This document shows positions 12,311 to 25,957 of a stretch of 64,000 nt of DNA, piece by piece. The stretch is from Lithospermum erythrorhizon (lineage: Eukaryota; Streptophyta; Magnoliopsida; Boraginales; Boraginaceae): positions 124,001 through 188,000 of the forward strand of contig JADFUC010001892.1 of the NCBI GenBank assembly GCA_019722365.1, in the 5' to 3' direction. The position numbers and the translations under genes were made by a program. The number at the start of each line of letters is the position of its first letter. Position 1 is the stretch's first letter. Under the pieces are notes generated by a model. It saw only the letters and a list, made by a program, of their open reading frames with translations. It was not told the origin of the DNA and made no database searches.

Positions 12311-12779
12311 AGTCGTTGGGCTTGCAGGCTCATTACCCAATATCCGATGCTGGCTTCAAGAAGCAGAAATGGAGAAATAGATGCAGTAATGCCTTAACTT
12401 CACAGATTAATTAAGTGGATATTAAAACCTATAACGAATGCGCAGGTGTCTAAATACCGATGGGCACCCATCTCTACAACCGGGCGGTCGACCCAAGAAT
12501 TCAAAGAACGGCACTGCCGGCTCTTCAAAGCCAAATAGTTCAAAAGAGTAAGACAACCTCAACCCTAAACGGTGGACCATGTATGGTAAGAGTCATAAGC
12601 CTGTGGACTTATGAACTGTAGGAACTCTCTGGGAAAACTACTGCTACCACGGCACGGATCTATCTCAAAAACATACACTTAGTAATCAGAAAGGAATTTT
12701 GTCGAGCAAACTAAATCTTTAAACGGTTAGGACAAAATCGAGTGAATATTACCTCCTCTCGGAGGAAAACCCCAGTGTA

Positions 12780-13560
12780 AATTAGGGATCACTCTGGGCG
12801 AATCAGATTAAATCTGGGTCGAATGAAGATCATTCAACCTTTATTAACTTAAAGGAAACCCGAAACAATTGTATCACTGTGGTCCTTTCCGAAGTAATCA
12901 GATCACCTGTGGTCGAATTAATAAGATCATTCAACCTTTATTAACTTAGTGTGGAAACCTGAGCGAATTAGATCACTGTATCCTCGGGTGAATCGGGACA
13001 CTGGCCTAACGAATAAGATCATTCAACCTTTATTAACTCAAAGGGAAACCCGGTTTTAATTAGATCACTTCATGTCCTCTAAAGGAATCAGACACCGGGT
13101 CGAATGAATAAGACTATTCAACCTTATTAACTTAAAGTGGAAACCGAGTGAATTAGATCATCAGGGTCCTCTAAAGTAATCGATCACCCGGGTCGAATGA
13201 ATAGCATCATTCCACCTTTATTAACTTAAAGCGGAAACCGGTTTTAATGATCACTGTGGTCTCAGCGAATCGGGACAATTCGGGTCGAATGAATAAGACC
13301 ATTCAACCTTTATTAACTTAAAGCGGAAACCCGAGTGAATTAGATTACTGTCAGTCCTCTAAAGAATTATCACCCTGTACGAACGTATCACATCATTCAA
13401 CCTTATTAATCCTAGCGGAAACCCTGTTTTAATTAGATCATCAGGTCCTCTGCAAGAATGAATCACCCTAGATCGAATGAATAAGATCATCTAACCTTTA
13501 TCAACTTAAAGGAAAAACCCGAGCGAATTAGATCACTGTGGTCCCTGTGCGACCGAACAA
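12780..13560 (+). repeat. Tandem array, about 93-bp units, eight copies
   Basis: The phrase CATTCAACCTTTATTAACT or a close variant recurs at 12831, 12928, 13020, 13114, 13208, 13300, 13394 and 13488, a spacing of 92-97 bp. Two unit types alternate from the second unit on: one with GAGYGAATTAGATCA after GGAAACC, the other with GGTTTTAATTAGATCA. That gives a dimer of about 186 bp. The position just after integrase matches the variable 3' untranslated region of Tat elements. Confidence 0.9.
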
Positions 13561-13940
13561 TTGGGTTAAGGGAAAAATCCAAGTACAAAAACCCCTCGAC
13601 GCACGGTAATGGTAGAAACACTAGTTAACTATCACGATGTCATTTCCCAAAGAGAAAGTAATTTCAGGATAGGACAAGTGTGTTATGTTATTACAAATAA
13701 CATTTATAAGAACGATAAAAGAACAGAGCATTTAATAAAAGATAAAGAAAAGAATAAATGTAATTATTAAAGCTGCCTGTAGCCATTACTAAACAAAAAG
13801 TTACAAAGTAATGGCACCGCCACTAATGGCGAGCCCGAGGAAGATAAATAAAAAATTTACAGAGCAAAAGGCCGAATGTCACCTTATTCAACTTCTCCCC
13901 GGTAAAGTCGCGATCACTCGCTGACCTACGATTTCACGGC
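13561..13940. other. Spacer between the Tat array and E1 LTR1
   Basis: AT-rich at 13680-13780 and more mixed afterwards. It could hold the end of the Tat 3' untranslated region. I see no gene and no clear polypurine tract. Confidence 0.4.
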
Positions 13941-14858
13941 TGGAAATCAACGAAAATTGATTCTTTATTATGCCCTCGGGCGACAATCACAGTATTAATT
14001 CATTTACCGCATTGCTTAAATGTGATTATCAAACTTAGTGTTCACTTTAGTAATTGTATATTACTACAAGCGAAGCCTTTAAGTGATAATTTAATGTACA
14101 TGAAATGATCGCTTATCTTACTATTAATCGTTATAATAATAGTAACGGTCAATTATTATTATACAACTTACTATTATCCGAGCCTGTAAGGTCACACATA
14201 CAAGGACGTCAATTATATTTCACATGAAATTAACTATCATAAATCGGTAGTCGATCGAATCAACTTAATATTTCACTGGGAATTTTACATCGATAATGTA
14301 AAATATAAATTGATGAACCCGACTAATTACTAGTCAATTGAATTAATTCGATAGTTAGTTGAGCTTGGTTAGTACTCATACTACTATTAACAACTTGTTA
14401 GTGTTTGATTTTACTTAGCTGCTTAATTAAATCAAACGAGTCACCACAACTGCTCTGGGTCATTTTAGATTCAAATGACGGACCACCATATGCTGATCCT
14501 TTATCATTTAGGCTCTATAAGATCTATGAAAGGTAGCTCCACTTTCTCCCTGGGATGGCCGAAACTGCGGAAGAATTGAAAATTCTTCTTGATTTCATCC
14601 AATTCCATCCATGTTCTGAACAGATTTAAAAGTAGATTCAACTTCTCCCGCGCTGACCAACCAGAGGCACTACATTTGAAGTGCTCGATGAATTCAAAGA
14701 GGCCATGCGAAGATTTGGAGATGTATCACGCATCTCTCAGAAGATTGTGACCATATAAGACATTATATGAATTTTAGATTAATTTATATCAATTTCGAGT
14801 ATCCGGATGTATGAATTTGGTGTTTTATCACAAATGAAATTCATAGTTGATTCTAACA
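13941..14858 (+). repeat. E1 LTR1
   Basis: Begins TGGAAATCAACGAAAATTGATTC and ends GATTCTAACA, so it has TG and CA termini. The same sequence with scattered differences recurs at 23947-24874 and 40533-41548 in the same direction. An inverted copy with a clean target duplication (35327-36270) independently defines both ends. The bases just after it (AAGGGTCTCGCAGCC) lie where a primer-binding site should be; in LTR3 the same place reads AATGCCCTCAGAGCC, reminiscent of an initiator-methionine tRNA site. Confidence 0.85.
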
Positions 14859-17800
14859 AAGGGTCTCGCAGCCTACCAAGTTTGATGTATTTTTATTCAA
14901 TTTGATCAAGGCTGACATAGTTGTTAGTTAATTGATTAATTCATGATTTATATATTCAATCGACGAATATATAATATGAAAAATCAACCCATTTTGTATA
15001 AATAACATGACGCTGAAATCACTATTTCAATGTATTGATTTTGATGATTCGGCGTTTATTAATTGTTTCATGAATTGGTTAGATTAAAATGATTAATTTA
15101 CTTTAATTGGAGGTGTAATCATTTTTGACGGCTGCAGTAGGTTAGAAATTTTATAAATATTTAAATTAAATCTATGTTCACGAATTTTCGAGGTCTCATC
15201 TCTATATTTTCCGTAATTGTTTAATTTTGGTACTCCCAAAATTCATCAATTTGGACAAGTTATTTTAATCAAAACTCAGTTTGCTATGAAATTCCACTTG
15301 ATTATGTCTAAAAATGATATTGTTGATGTTCAAGTCAAATCCTGCACATTTATTTTTTGTAGCCTCCAAATCATTTTTTACAAAAGCTGAATTAATTTAA
15401 AAACTTAAAACTCGAATACTACCAAAATGAAATAACTTCGCGTCTTCAGAGCAGTCGCGTCCGCGCCGGAATAGCACGCTCAATTCACTGACGCACCGCC
15501 ATACCACGCACCGGCAGCGTGGTGTCGCACCGTGGGTGGCCGGAGGCCGGTCAAGCTTTGGCCGCTGAAGTTCGCTGCCTTTAGCAAACCCTAAACGTAT
15601 TTTTACGTAATTATTTTTGGTTTTAAATTTCGTAATTATTAATTTCGTTTTAAATGTTAAATTCATAAATTTTGTCATTAAGATGATTGGACAATATCTT
15701 GAATGACATTAAATTGATTTATATTTCCTTTCATAATTATTTTCATTAATTGATAATTATTGAAAATATTTTCACGGTAACTTTTAAATTCTTGAATTTT
15801 GAGTTAATTACTCAAAGTACTATTCCATGATTAAGTGGTTGATAATTATTGTAATAATTATCATTAATCATGTGTGAATATATTCAAATTGAAAATTTAC
15901 ATTAATTGATAATTAATTATAAAATAATGGGTAATTAATTAGTCAATTATTTTAAATACATCTTATTTTTCATTTCATTTATATGCAAGTTGTCAAGTAT
16001 ATTTATTTATTTTAATATTTTCTTATATATATCAAGTTATGGAATGAAAAGTGAGGTATTTCTAGATATGACGAAGTTTATTATTTATTTACGGTCCGCT
16101 GCACGGAAATGTCAAAACGCACTGGCCGATCAGACATTTCTTTTATTCTTATATTCATTTACCCACAAGTCAAGATGTCAGCCTAAGTTAAGAACTAAGA
16201 AGATTGCATCACATGCCAAGATCAAAGACAAGATTTCCACAAAGACGGCACTCGTGAGAACTCGAGTTTCAAGAGCCTATAATACAAGACCGCACTTGTA
16301 AAGCCGTATCAGACTTTACGCAAGATTTCACTGCAAGTGACGTATCGTTCCGCTGGGCCATATCTCCATGCCTCCCAAACGCTGCTATTTATTTATTTTT
16401 CATGTTGGCGATGCTGTCAATACGTGTTATCTGGGCGCACTGCTTAAATAAAAGCTTAAATAACATTAATCCACCAATTAAAATTTAAGCAACGACGTCA
16501 ATTTTAAAGTTACAAATCGTCAGATCATACGGGCACAATCGCGACGGGCAAAGGCGCTTTGCACTTTGATATGACAATGAATCATGTCAGCCATTTCCAC
16601 TAACGTCAGGGCTTTCAAATGATCACCCAAAGAACTATTCGCTTAATTCTAGATGCTTAATCGGTTTGTCGGATATACAACGTCGTAGCATCATGTATGG
16701 TACGCTTACACACAAGAGTTATGTAGTTTCTTAACGGGTTGGTAACTTCATTATCATACGGGATTCAAATGTACGCATGGTTAATCGGGCATATTAGACT
16801 TTGCATCAGATATTACTTATAATTGGTTGATAACCTATCATTATACTTGGATTCAAAATGCAGCTGTCAATCCGAAAGATAAGGGATCTTCATAATTGCA
16901 TATTTTGTGATATTTCAAGTACGGGTATTATATTTATAATTCATTTTGTAAATATGTACGGATTGTTTTGAACTATATTTTTTATTTTAAGTTTCATATT
17001 TTCCATTATGTTTCCTGCATATTAATTTTATCTATTTTATTCACTCATTCATCGAAACTAAATGCATTTAATTTTATAATGTTAAATAAAATAAAGATAA
17101 AGGAAATTGCATTTAATTGCTGGAAACAAAGCTGCCATAACCGATCTCCTTCAACTATCAGAATCAGTCAGACGCTAATAGAGGATAAACTTTAAATACC
17201 ACAAACATTTTAAGACTCTGATTCAATCATGTCGATATCGCTGTATGAACTTTTGTCTGCTAACAAAGTTTCACATCACGATATGATCAAGGATACCACT
17301 TTTTTATTCAATCAAAGGTGATGATTGCCAGAAAGCACTAACATGTCATATCATTCTCGCACCACCAAACAGTTCTCTTTAAATAATAACAGTTTGATCT
17401 CTTATAACCTCGATTGAGAAAACTATCAATGATTCAATGTCACAGACTACATCTCGCATTACGACACGAAGATTCGCTTTCTTTAACATTTATGAACATG
17501 GTTCACTTAATCACATTTAAACAAAAGCTTACGGTAATGTGAACCAAATAAGCAAAGTTATTCATTCGGTTCCTCAAATCACTTGTAATAGACGGTTTAA
17601 CATAACTATAAAATAAGCTACGACTAACTTTATTATTTCGAACTTCAAAGCATGTAAAGAAGTTTTGGGCAACATTTAGAATTGAAAGTAGATTTGATTA
17701 AATCTCATATCTCAAATACCTCTTGTTGTCAAGTCAGAATGCTCAAGCATGCTTACTACCAAGCCGGTAATTAGTTTTGGACTCACATGATTTAATCATG

Positions 17801-19699
17801 ATACTACCAAGCATAACAATAGCCGAAGACAAAGATACAAAGAAAGTTATTATCGAGTTTCAGATAATGATGTGCGACTACATTATAAGAGCAATACGCT
17901 TTAAACTCTGCGAAGCGTGGTCGAGATTCTAAACTATTTTCTTTGGCAAAGTAAATGAATGTCATGTTTGACATACACTGCCTACATTATGACTTGATTA
18001 AGGAAACCATTACCTACTCTCTTTAAAAATGACACCTCTAACAACAAACGATTGAATACTTAGCTGACAACGACTCAAACAAAGAGTTGAGTATAATCTT
18101 GAAAAGATGAACTAAGTCAACTCTAATAGACTTAGCTGGGAAAGTTCATCAGCCTAAATAAGTTTGTATATTTATATACAAGTTAATTAAAGATTCGAGT
18201 CATTGACGACATCGTAATTTGATAAGAGTACGGAAATGACCATACGAATACCTATCAAGTTCTCGAAATGGGTGTATCATCGATATAAGTAATAAGATCA
18301 TCCAAGAATGACATCCTTCTAATCTTAAAACGTACTTGGTTAAGATGTAGGTCAAGTATCAGGTTATCAGTTAAACACTAATGGACGAGATCTTTCACAT
18401 ACCAAGACAATTTCATTCTAACCTAGATGTGTCATTAGATTCGTACTGACAAGTAAAGCGATTGCTTAACGCTATCGAAACAATGTTAATGAAATAATTT
18501 CACACATATTAAAGTCATACACCTACCTTAAATTAATTCTATTCATATTCAATCGCGAGACAACTCTTCAAGAAATATAATGATAAACAAACTTAAACGT
18601 TCGATAGATAAAGCTAGTATTATGTCACCTAGTGTATATAATTTAACTTATATCCAAAGTTGATATTAAGTCATTTTGTACATAAAAGTCGACATGCTCA
18701 TTTCTGCACATAACCGTAATGAAGTTGATATTTATTTGCATCTACTATAGCGTCGCACTTATTGTACGATGTAGACTCTATCACAAGTACAAATACTTAA
18801 ATAAATATGACTCGAATGCATTCAAAGCTTTTAAGTTCAAAGTTATATCAAGAGTATCCACCTTGGAGCACATTTAAAGCTCTTAAATGCAAAATGGGAT
18901 ACCTAATGACAAATACGAATAAATAATAATTCAATAAATCACTGAGGCCATTTAAACGAATAAAGATTAATACACGAAATGAAAGATAAAGTTCTCATTT
19001 TATCTTCCTGATTGCACCATCACAGCAGTTGTTCTCATTCTATATTACTGGATTATGAATCATCAAGTAATAATGTATTATTATTAAATGAGCAATTAAT
19101 CATGAAACGAAATGCTTAATCATACATTTAGTCAGAAACCAAGCATTAAACATATCTAATGCATTGACCAGATCACGCTATTTCCAATCTTTCTTATCGC
19201 TTATCCCCACAAGTCGTAATACGCGGCCTGCTTGTCGATCCAAAAGTTAACGCTCCTAAGAATGACAATACGACGATACTGACATGGTTGTCGAACTCCA
19301 CATCTCAAATGGTAATATAAGCAAGCTTCTCTATACTACTATATCGAAAGCTACAAACTTAAGATTGAAGATAACGCAGCTTAAATTCTCTACTACACTT
19401 GATAAAAAATCAATAAGCACTCTAGGACAAGCAACCTCAGCCCTAAAGCATGAGCGCAATCCCCATAAACGAAGCTTTTATACACTAAATGCCAATAGCC
19501 TCCTACAACCCAAGTTTATAATAGCTGACAGTGCTTTGTGACATTCAAGCGCCTACATATATTTATTAGCATGCCATAATCAAATACATTATATACGCTA
19601 CTGCACGCATTATTGCTTTTAAGCATGTCATGAACTCTATGGACAAATCTATAATAGACAAATTGCAAATGTTATATTTTCTATTTATTGTTTAAACTC

Positions 19700-22398
19700 T
19701 TTTTTTTTTTTAAACTGCTTTCATGTTAATTAAAATAAAAATATTTCATACAAATGTATTTGCAGACCAAAAATAACAACTTGAATCTCTATACTATAAT
19801 TCTGAAAACAAAATATTTAAACTCAAGACGGAAGTGGGTTCTGCCGTAACAATCTAGGAAGACACAAGATTACTTCGATACTGACTTCTTTTCCATCCAT
19901 ACAATCTCGATTCCTCCTTTCGATTTCTTTTTTGTCTACCTGCCTCGACCATTCAAGTTAATCGCCACCGTAATTTTAACTCTTTATTGCCACACAAACT
20001 TGCTCAAAGCGACGACGATAATCTCCGAATCTAATCTAACTCATCCATTACGCTTTATTTTCACCAATTTCATATATTTTACCTTCTTACCAAGACCAAC
20101 TCGTGAGCACCTTCCTCGGGGGATAACTATTCATCTAATTGTAAGCCTTGTACCTGCACTGCGGGTAATGATTTATCCCATTCTCGATACCCGTATCATT
20201 AGGAAACACTTAAGTCGACATCGAGGCAAATGGAGGAGAATCACCGCTTGTTGCTATGTTTTCCCAATTGAAAGTCATCCCCGCAATGCTTTTCCTTGGA
20301 TTTGTTTTGTCCCCTCGGGTTCTACCAGGATAGAGAGGTTCTTGCATTATTTGTTCAATCTTCTTTTTAGCATATTCAGACACTTTTGAAACATCCAACT
20401 GAGAGATGGTCTTTGCTTGTTCTTCTTCTTTTTCGACTGACTCGGCCCATGAACTTGGTGTTCTTGTAGTAGTAGCATAAGTTGTAGTTGTTGGGGCATC
20501 TGCCTTCTTTTCTGGTGTTGTGAACCCATCAACCAATTGCTTCTCCAAAGATCACTCCGTCTCGCTTTCAATTTTATCCAACACCAAAGCAAACTCTTTA
20601 CTTTCCTGGCACATTGCAAGACTCGTCTCTGAAACAAGTCTATGACTTTGCTGCTCTGATCCTCTAGAACACATCACCTCATCCAATTGTAAAACAGGTG
20701 CTAAAGTTGCTTCTTCATGTTTATGAAGCCCATCAACCTGCTGCTTGGTATTAGCCCGTTCTGCCCCTCCAATCTGTTGTTCCAAGCTATCAGCATTTCC
20801 ATCGAAACCACCACTTTTCTCCACCAAAACGTTACTTTCCCCTGGTTGTGGCTTTTCATGTTGCTCGGCTTCCACTTCAGTTTCAGCAAATAGTATCCCC
20901 TTAATGTCTGAATCCTAGATTAAAGACCTCCCCCATTCAACCTTTATAAGAATGTTGCTCCATGTTTTCTAAGTTTTCAGATGCAGTGTTATTACCTCTG
21001 ACCCAACCTCTAGCTCACTACGGTATGCTGATTGAGTATTTCTGGACTGTCAAAACAACATCAGCAACGCCCTTTAAATTCCCCTCTAACTCGTAAGAAA
21101 TCAACCGCAGTGTCTCTACTGCACAGGTTTCCCAATCTGTGCTCCAATCCGTTCAACTAGTGATTGCTCACTTACCTCTACTGCTTCTGCATAATTCTGC
21201 TGCAGAATTGGCTGATCTTCAACCTGCACCTTCCCCTCGAATACAGAATGCATCCCCTGCATCTGACTGAAGGATCCCACAGTCCCCTGATCAGTTCTAA
21301 CCGTACCTTATTTGTTGCGTTAACAAGTTTCTCCAACATTCCTGAAGCTACTGTTGTAGTTTCAGACTTTGCAAGTTCCTCCAGCAACTCAGACTTTGCA
21401 AGAGTTGAGTCATTACTTTTATCGAGCACTTGACCTGCTCTCTTTACCTCTTCCTCCATCTTTACAAATTGAGCATTTTCACCCTTGACTTTCAGTTTAC
21501 ATGCCTCTAAATTAAGTCCCAAATGTAAGCAAGACAAGCAATAATCTGGCAGAACATCATAATACACACGAACCAAAAAACCATCCAACATAACATTTGA
21601 TTCATCCTCTTCAAAGAAAACCCATATGGAATCAATTAAGGGTTTTGAAACATCTAATTCAACACAAACTTTAAACATCTAATTCAACACAAACTTTTGC
21701 CGAATTTAGTATCCTTCGATTCACATTAAGGGGGCTAACTTTTATAGGTTTACCTATCGAGTTTGAAATTGGTGCAAGACTTTTCTATCAAACATACAAT
21801 GGCATGCCTCTCAAATCTTACCCAAACTGAGCTTTCAGGTGACTTTATTGAGAAAATGGCTCCCATTTTAAAATCCTCATAGGCTTCCCATTGATAATCC
21901 AACAAAGGTTTAACCAGAGCGCACACCGGAATATGGACTCACATTCAATAAACAAGTGTTTGTTATCAAATAGACATTGAAATTTCCTTTGAGTTGTACC
22001 TTGCCAAGGAAGGCTTTAATGGTATCAAGATTTGGTCGTCCATGGCTAAACTAACCCACAAGCACAAATGGGAGTTTAACCAAAAGTGACTTTTTCTGAT
22101 GCTTTAAAAACAACCGAGGGATTACCATTATAGATGGAGACTGGATTGAAGGAGACAGATGATGGATCAAGAAATGGTGGATCGGCGTTTGTTGGAACCT
22201 CTGCACTATTTCAAAACGAAGTGCTAAGGCTTAATTTCGGACTAATAGGCTTTGGACAACAATTGAGAAGAGGCTTAATACCCACCTCAGGGTGAGGGGT
22301 CTCGAGACTGCTAGTATGTGCGTGATTTTTAGGCTGACGTAAATTTTCACATTCGCTGCCAATCGGCCGACGATGTACGCAATTCTTCATTGTATGCC
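19700..22398 (-). mobile_element. LINE insertion with ORF1 only
   Basis: A 12-base T run at 19700-19711 is the expected poly(A) tail of a minus-strand LINE. The matching E1 copy at 38.86-38.89 kb lacks this 2.7 kb, and homology between copies resumes at TAATCCCA (22399). Minus-strand coding matches plant LINE ORF1. No endonuclease or reverse transcriptase sequence is present between the ORF1 end and the tail. I could not define target duplications. Confidence 0.75.
20210..22260 (-). pseudogene. LINE ORF1 (DUF4283 plus zinc knuckle), broken
   Basis: Reads in minus-strand pieces. A stretch like YNGNPSVVFKASEKVTFG near 22.1 kb and GKPIKVSP...AKVCVELDVS near 21.7 kb match the DUF4283 region. VYYDVLPDYCLSCLHLG and then LNLEAC near 21.5 kb match the CCHC knuckle, but the histidine is replaced by leucine (C-x2-C-x4-L-x4-C). 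A long Glu/Lys/Ser-rich tail follows at 20.2-21.4 kb in shifting frames. The product would be an RNA-binding chaperone of LINE particles if intact. Confidence 0.7.
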
Positions 22399-23946
22399 TA
22401 ATCCCAATTAAGAAGCGACTCACATTAACGGTAATTTACTGCTTCATTACATAAGAATACGATTCACCTGTATACCGTGTCAAGTTCACGTTGCCAGACA
22501 CCACAACTACGACGTAGCATTTATCTCTCGCGGATTTGAATAAGCTTACCAGCGTATTCACGATCTCTGAATACGCCGTGAAGAACTTTAGCGAATGAGA
22601 ACTATGCCATACTCGAATTCGGACGGTTGTCGATCTTCATCAGAACCTAACGCTAAGATAGATACGAAAAGACAAATATACGAAGCGTCATACTAATAAT
22701 TTCATAATAATGTGACCGAGTCTAGTATGCCGATGCCAGAAACTAAAAGGAAACTTGAACTCGTGATACAACTCGACCAATCAATTTATTTTGTCAATGT
22801 TTAAAGAACGCGTGATTTAATAAAGACAGATGCTGCTTTTAACACACTTCGAGTCAAGGCTAGAACCTACCCGATAGAACCCCTCGAGAACCGGTTGAAA
22901 CTCATCTGATCATAGTCGCGCATGACTATGTCAAGATAATCTTAGTCATCAACGATTCCCCTCATTGAGACCGCCACATAACGTAGCCAGTTAGTGATTC
23001 CAATGTTAATGCATTATAATCACTATTCTTTTACTTTACATGTCCCGAAACGACCTAAGAATACATGCGAGCCTTAAAGGATCCACGCATGGATTTTAGC
23101 ATGCATCCGAGTCGATCCTTCCCCGATTCAACCAAGTTTGGTCATTAGTTCAAATGGGAGCTAGTTCGTTGGTAATTGCTCAGAACGGGCGAACCTAACG
23201 TGACAAAGTTCCTCAAATGAGCCCAAGCCCATTCACTTCTGAATAAAGCTAAGTACTGCTTAAAAACAAAAGCCATTTGTGTTTTAATCGATTGTTAACT
23301 AAACTGCTACGAACGTGCGATTCATTCATATATACACTATTTATTTCACGTGCCGTCAAATATATAATATACATCTATCAGATCCTCGATGAAATAAAAG
23401 TTAAATCCTAGGTTACTTATACTTTCTGTAGGTGCAACATGAATTATCGATCACATTAGCCCCAAGTAGACTGATTAACATCAAGGGATGGCGTCCCATG
23501 ACCTGGGAGCCGTACGACCGCAACGACTACATGTAAGAGTACGTATATCTGTCCTATGATATTTGTTTAGAATTTTAGGTTCGACAATTCCTTAGACCTA
23601 CCATATATAACTATTCCGTATATATAAGCTCGTACTTTGACTACGACCATACGCTCCGCTCTTGTAATGGGATCATAACTACATACGTCGTGGGCCACAC
23701 AACGAAGATAACGATGATGTCGATATATCGGGGAGTGGATTTATCCTTCCTTAATATACAAGTGAAGATCTCAGCCTCTCACACGCTTGATAATCGATCA
23801 AGCCATGGACGCCATAAATGCTGGCCCAGCCTGCATCGAGCAGTTGTTGTGGGTGTTTCGTGACACAATTTTATGGTTAGCCTAATGACTGTGAGATCGC
23901 GTGATAAAAGAATCAGACAGAATCGCCCAAGCGGCAAAGCTGAAAG

Positions 23947-24874
23947 TGTCAAAATCAACGAAAATTGATTCCATTTTATTACGTCCTCATAATAATCATA
24001 GACACCATTTACCAAAGTTGGTTAAATGTGATTATCGGAACTTAGTGTTCACTTAGTAATTGTATACATTAAAGCGTCTCCAAGTGATAATTTAAGGTTA
24101 TGTTTATTGCTAGATCTTACTATTAATCATTATAATAATAGTAATTGGTCACCTACATATTATACAACTTACTATTATCTAGTTTCCGTAAGGTCACACA
24201 TGATGTTGAATTATATCATGTATGAAATTAAACTACATTTGGTAAATTGAGAGTTGATTTAATCAACAAATATTCTCATCAAATTTTATACTGAGCAATG
24301 TAAAATATAACTGATGAACCCAATCAATTAATTAGTCAATTGAATTAATTCGGAGAAGTTAGTTGAGCTTCATAGTAACTTGTTAGTTACTACACAACTT
24401 GTTAGTGTTTGATTTTACTTAACTGCTTAATTAAATCAAACGAGTCGGCTCATTAACCGCTCTACTGGCTTCTTTAGATTAAATGATGGACCACTATATG
24501 TTGATCCTTATCATTTAGGCTTCATAAGATTCTATGAAAGCTAGCCTCCACTTTCTTCTAGAATGGCCGAAATACTAAGGGAAGAAATTGAAAATTCTTC
24601 TTGATTTTTCATCCAATTCCATTCATGCTCTGGCATTAAAGCAGTGATTCAACCTCTTCCTGTGGGACCAACTGTAGGCACTACATTTGAAGTGCCCAAC
24701 CCATCGAATTCAAAGGAGGCCATGAAAAGATTCGGTATAATTACCAGATCTCTATAAGTACCTCATATTCATATAAGACATTATATGAATTTTAGATAAT
24801 TTGCTATCATTTTCGAGTGATCCCATTTAATGACTGCTTTTATCACAAATGAAATTCATACTTGATTCTTAACA
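23947..24874 (+). repeat. E1 LTR2 (shared by both internal copies)
   Basis: Begins TGTCAAAATCAACGAAAATTGATTCC and ends ATTCTTAACA. It is colinear with LTR1 over its whole length, including the CTTGTTAGTGTTTGATTTTACTTA block and a GACATTATATGAATTTTAGAT block. An internal region leads into it and another follows it, so one LTR serves two elements. Confidence 0.85.
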
Positions 24875-25957
24875 CCGCCTCAGAGTCACTTCCATGTTTG
24901 ATGTATTTTATCTAATTTGATTTCAAAGGTCACATACTATAATAATTTGACATCTACGATTTATATATTCAATCACTTAATATATAATATGAAAAAAAAT
25001 CAACCCATTTTGTATAAATATCACATCGGTCAAATCATTTCAATGTATTGATTTTGATGATTTGATGTTTATTTAATTGTTTCATGAATCGAAGGGATTA
25101 AAATTGATTAATTTGCATTTTTAATTCGAGGTAGAATCATTTCCGATTTTACTGAGTGTTAGAAATTTCGTAAAATTACTTAAATTAAATCTATGTATTC
25201 AATAGCTTCGAGGTTCATCCCATTTATTCCGCACGTTTGAATTTTTGGCACTAAAAAATTTATTGAATTTCATCGCTTTTGGGTTTAATAGAAAAAACTA
25301 GAAATGTTTTTGATGAAATTTCAATTGGACATGTTCAATAATGATATCATGGACAAGTCGAATCCTTAATTGTTTGAATTTTTAGAGCTTCCAAATCGTT
25401 TTACAAAAGTTGCAATTAACTGAAAACCGAATGAATTACTCAAAATGAGCCGAACTCATGCGCCTCGTAGACAGGCGCCAGTCCTGCCGAATAGTACGTC
25501 GCCACTGAGGTAGCTCACCGCCATACTACTTACACTGGCGGCGCGTGTCGACCGCAGTATTTGAGGCCGGTCGCTTTGACCGTTGAACTTGCCGTCCGCT
25601 TTAGAAAACCCTAAATGTATTTTATGTAATTATTTTTGTTTTAAAATTATTTGTATTTATTAATTTCGCTTAAAATGTTAAATCATAATTTGGTTAAGAT
25701 GATTCAATATAGTTCTGAATTTAAATTTCATTTATATTTGCCTTTCATAATTATTTTCATTAATTGATAATTTTGAAAATATTTTCACGGTATTTTAAAT
25801 TTTGAATTTTGGAGTTAATTACTGAGTAATTATTCTATAATTCAAGTTGTTGATAATTATTATAATCATTATCATTAATCACGTGTGAATATATTCAAAT
25901 TAAAATTTACATTAATTGATAATTAATCTAATAACGTGTAATTAATTATCAATTACG

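Larger units (their letters stand above)
8180..13560 (+). mobile_element. Decayed Tat-lineage Ty3/gypsy retrotransposon
   Basis: GC-richer than its surroundings, with a scrambled but ordered gag-pol on the plus strand. The order is a gag C-terminal motif near 8.74-8.85 kb, a protease-upstream TPHDDPP block near 9.06 kb, reverse transcriptase with GIEPNPDKIKA near 10.38 kb, integrase with YPQANGQ near 12.14 kb, then a tandem array. This order, the gag motif and repeats between pol and the 3' end are typical of the Tat (Ogre/Retand) lineage. No domain is in one frame; stops and small indels occur every few dozen bases. I could not find its own LTRs with confidence. Confidence 0.75.
14859..23946 (+). 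mobile_element. E1 internal region, copy 1 (interrupted by a LINE)
   Basis: Without the LINE (about 19700-22398) this is about 6.4 kb. It aligns in order with the second internal copy: 14859-15950 with 24875-25957, about 15951-17035 with 34478-35326, 17050-19690 with 36295-38860, and 22399-23946 with 38893-40532. I found none of the motifs expected for gag, protease, integrase or reverse transcriptase. It therefore looks like a non-autonomous LTR element, or one too eroded to recognise. Confidence 0.65.

Noticed and set aside
12780..13560. CRISPR-like array
   Set aside because: Units are directly adjacent, diverged tandem repeats without unique spacers, in a plant retrotransposon.
15397..15678. 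Minus-strand frame in E1
   Set aside because: The aligned region in copy 2 (25.43-25.7 kb) does not preserve the frame.
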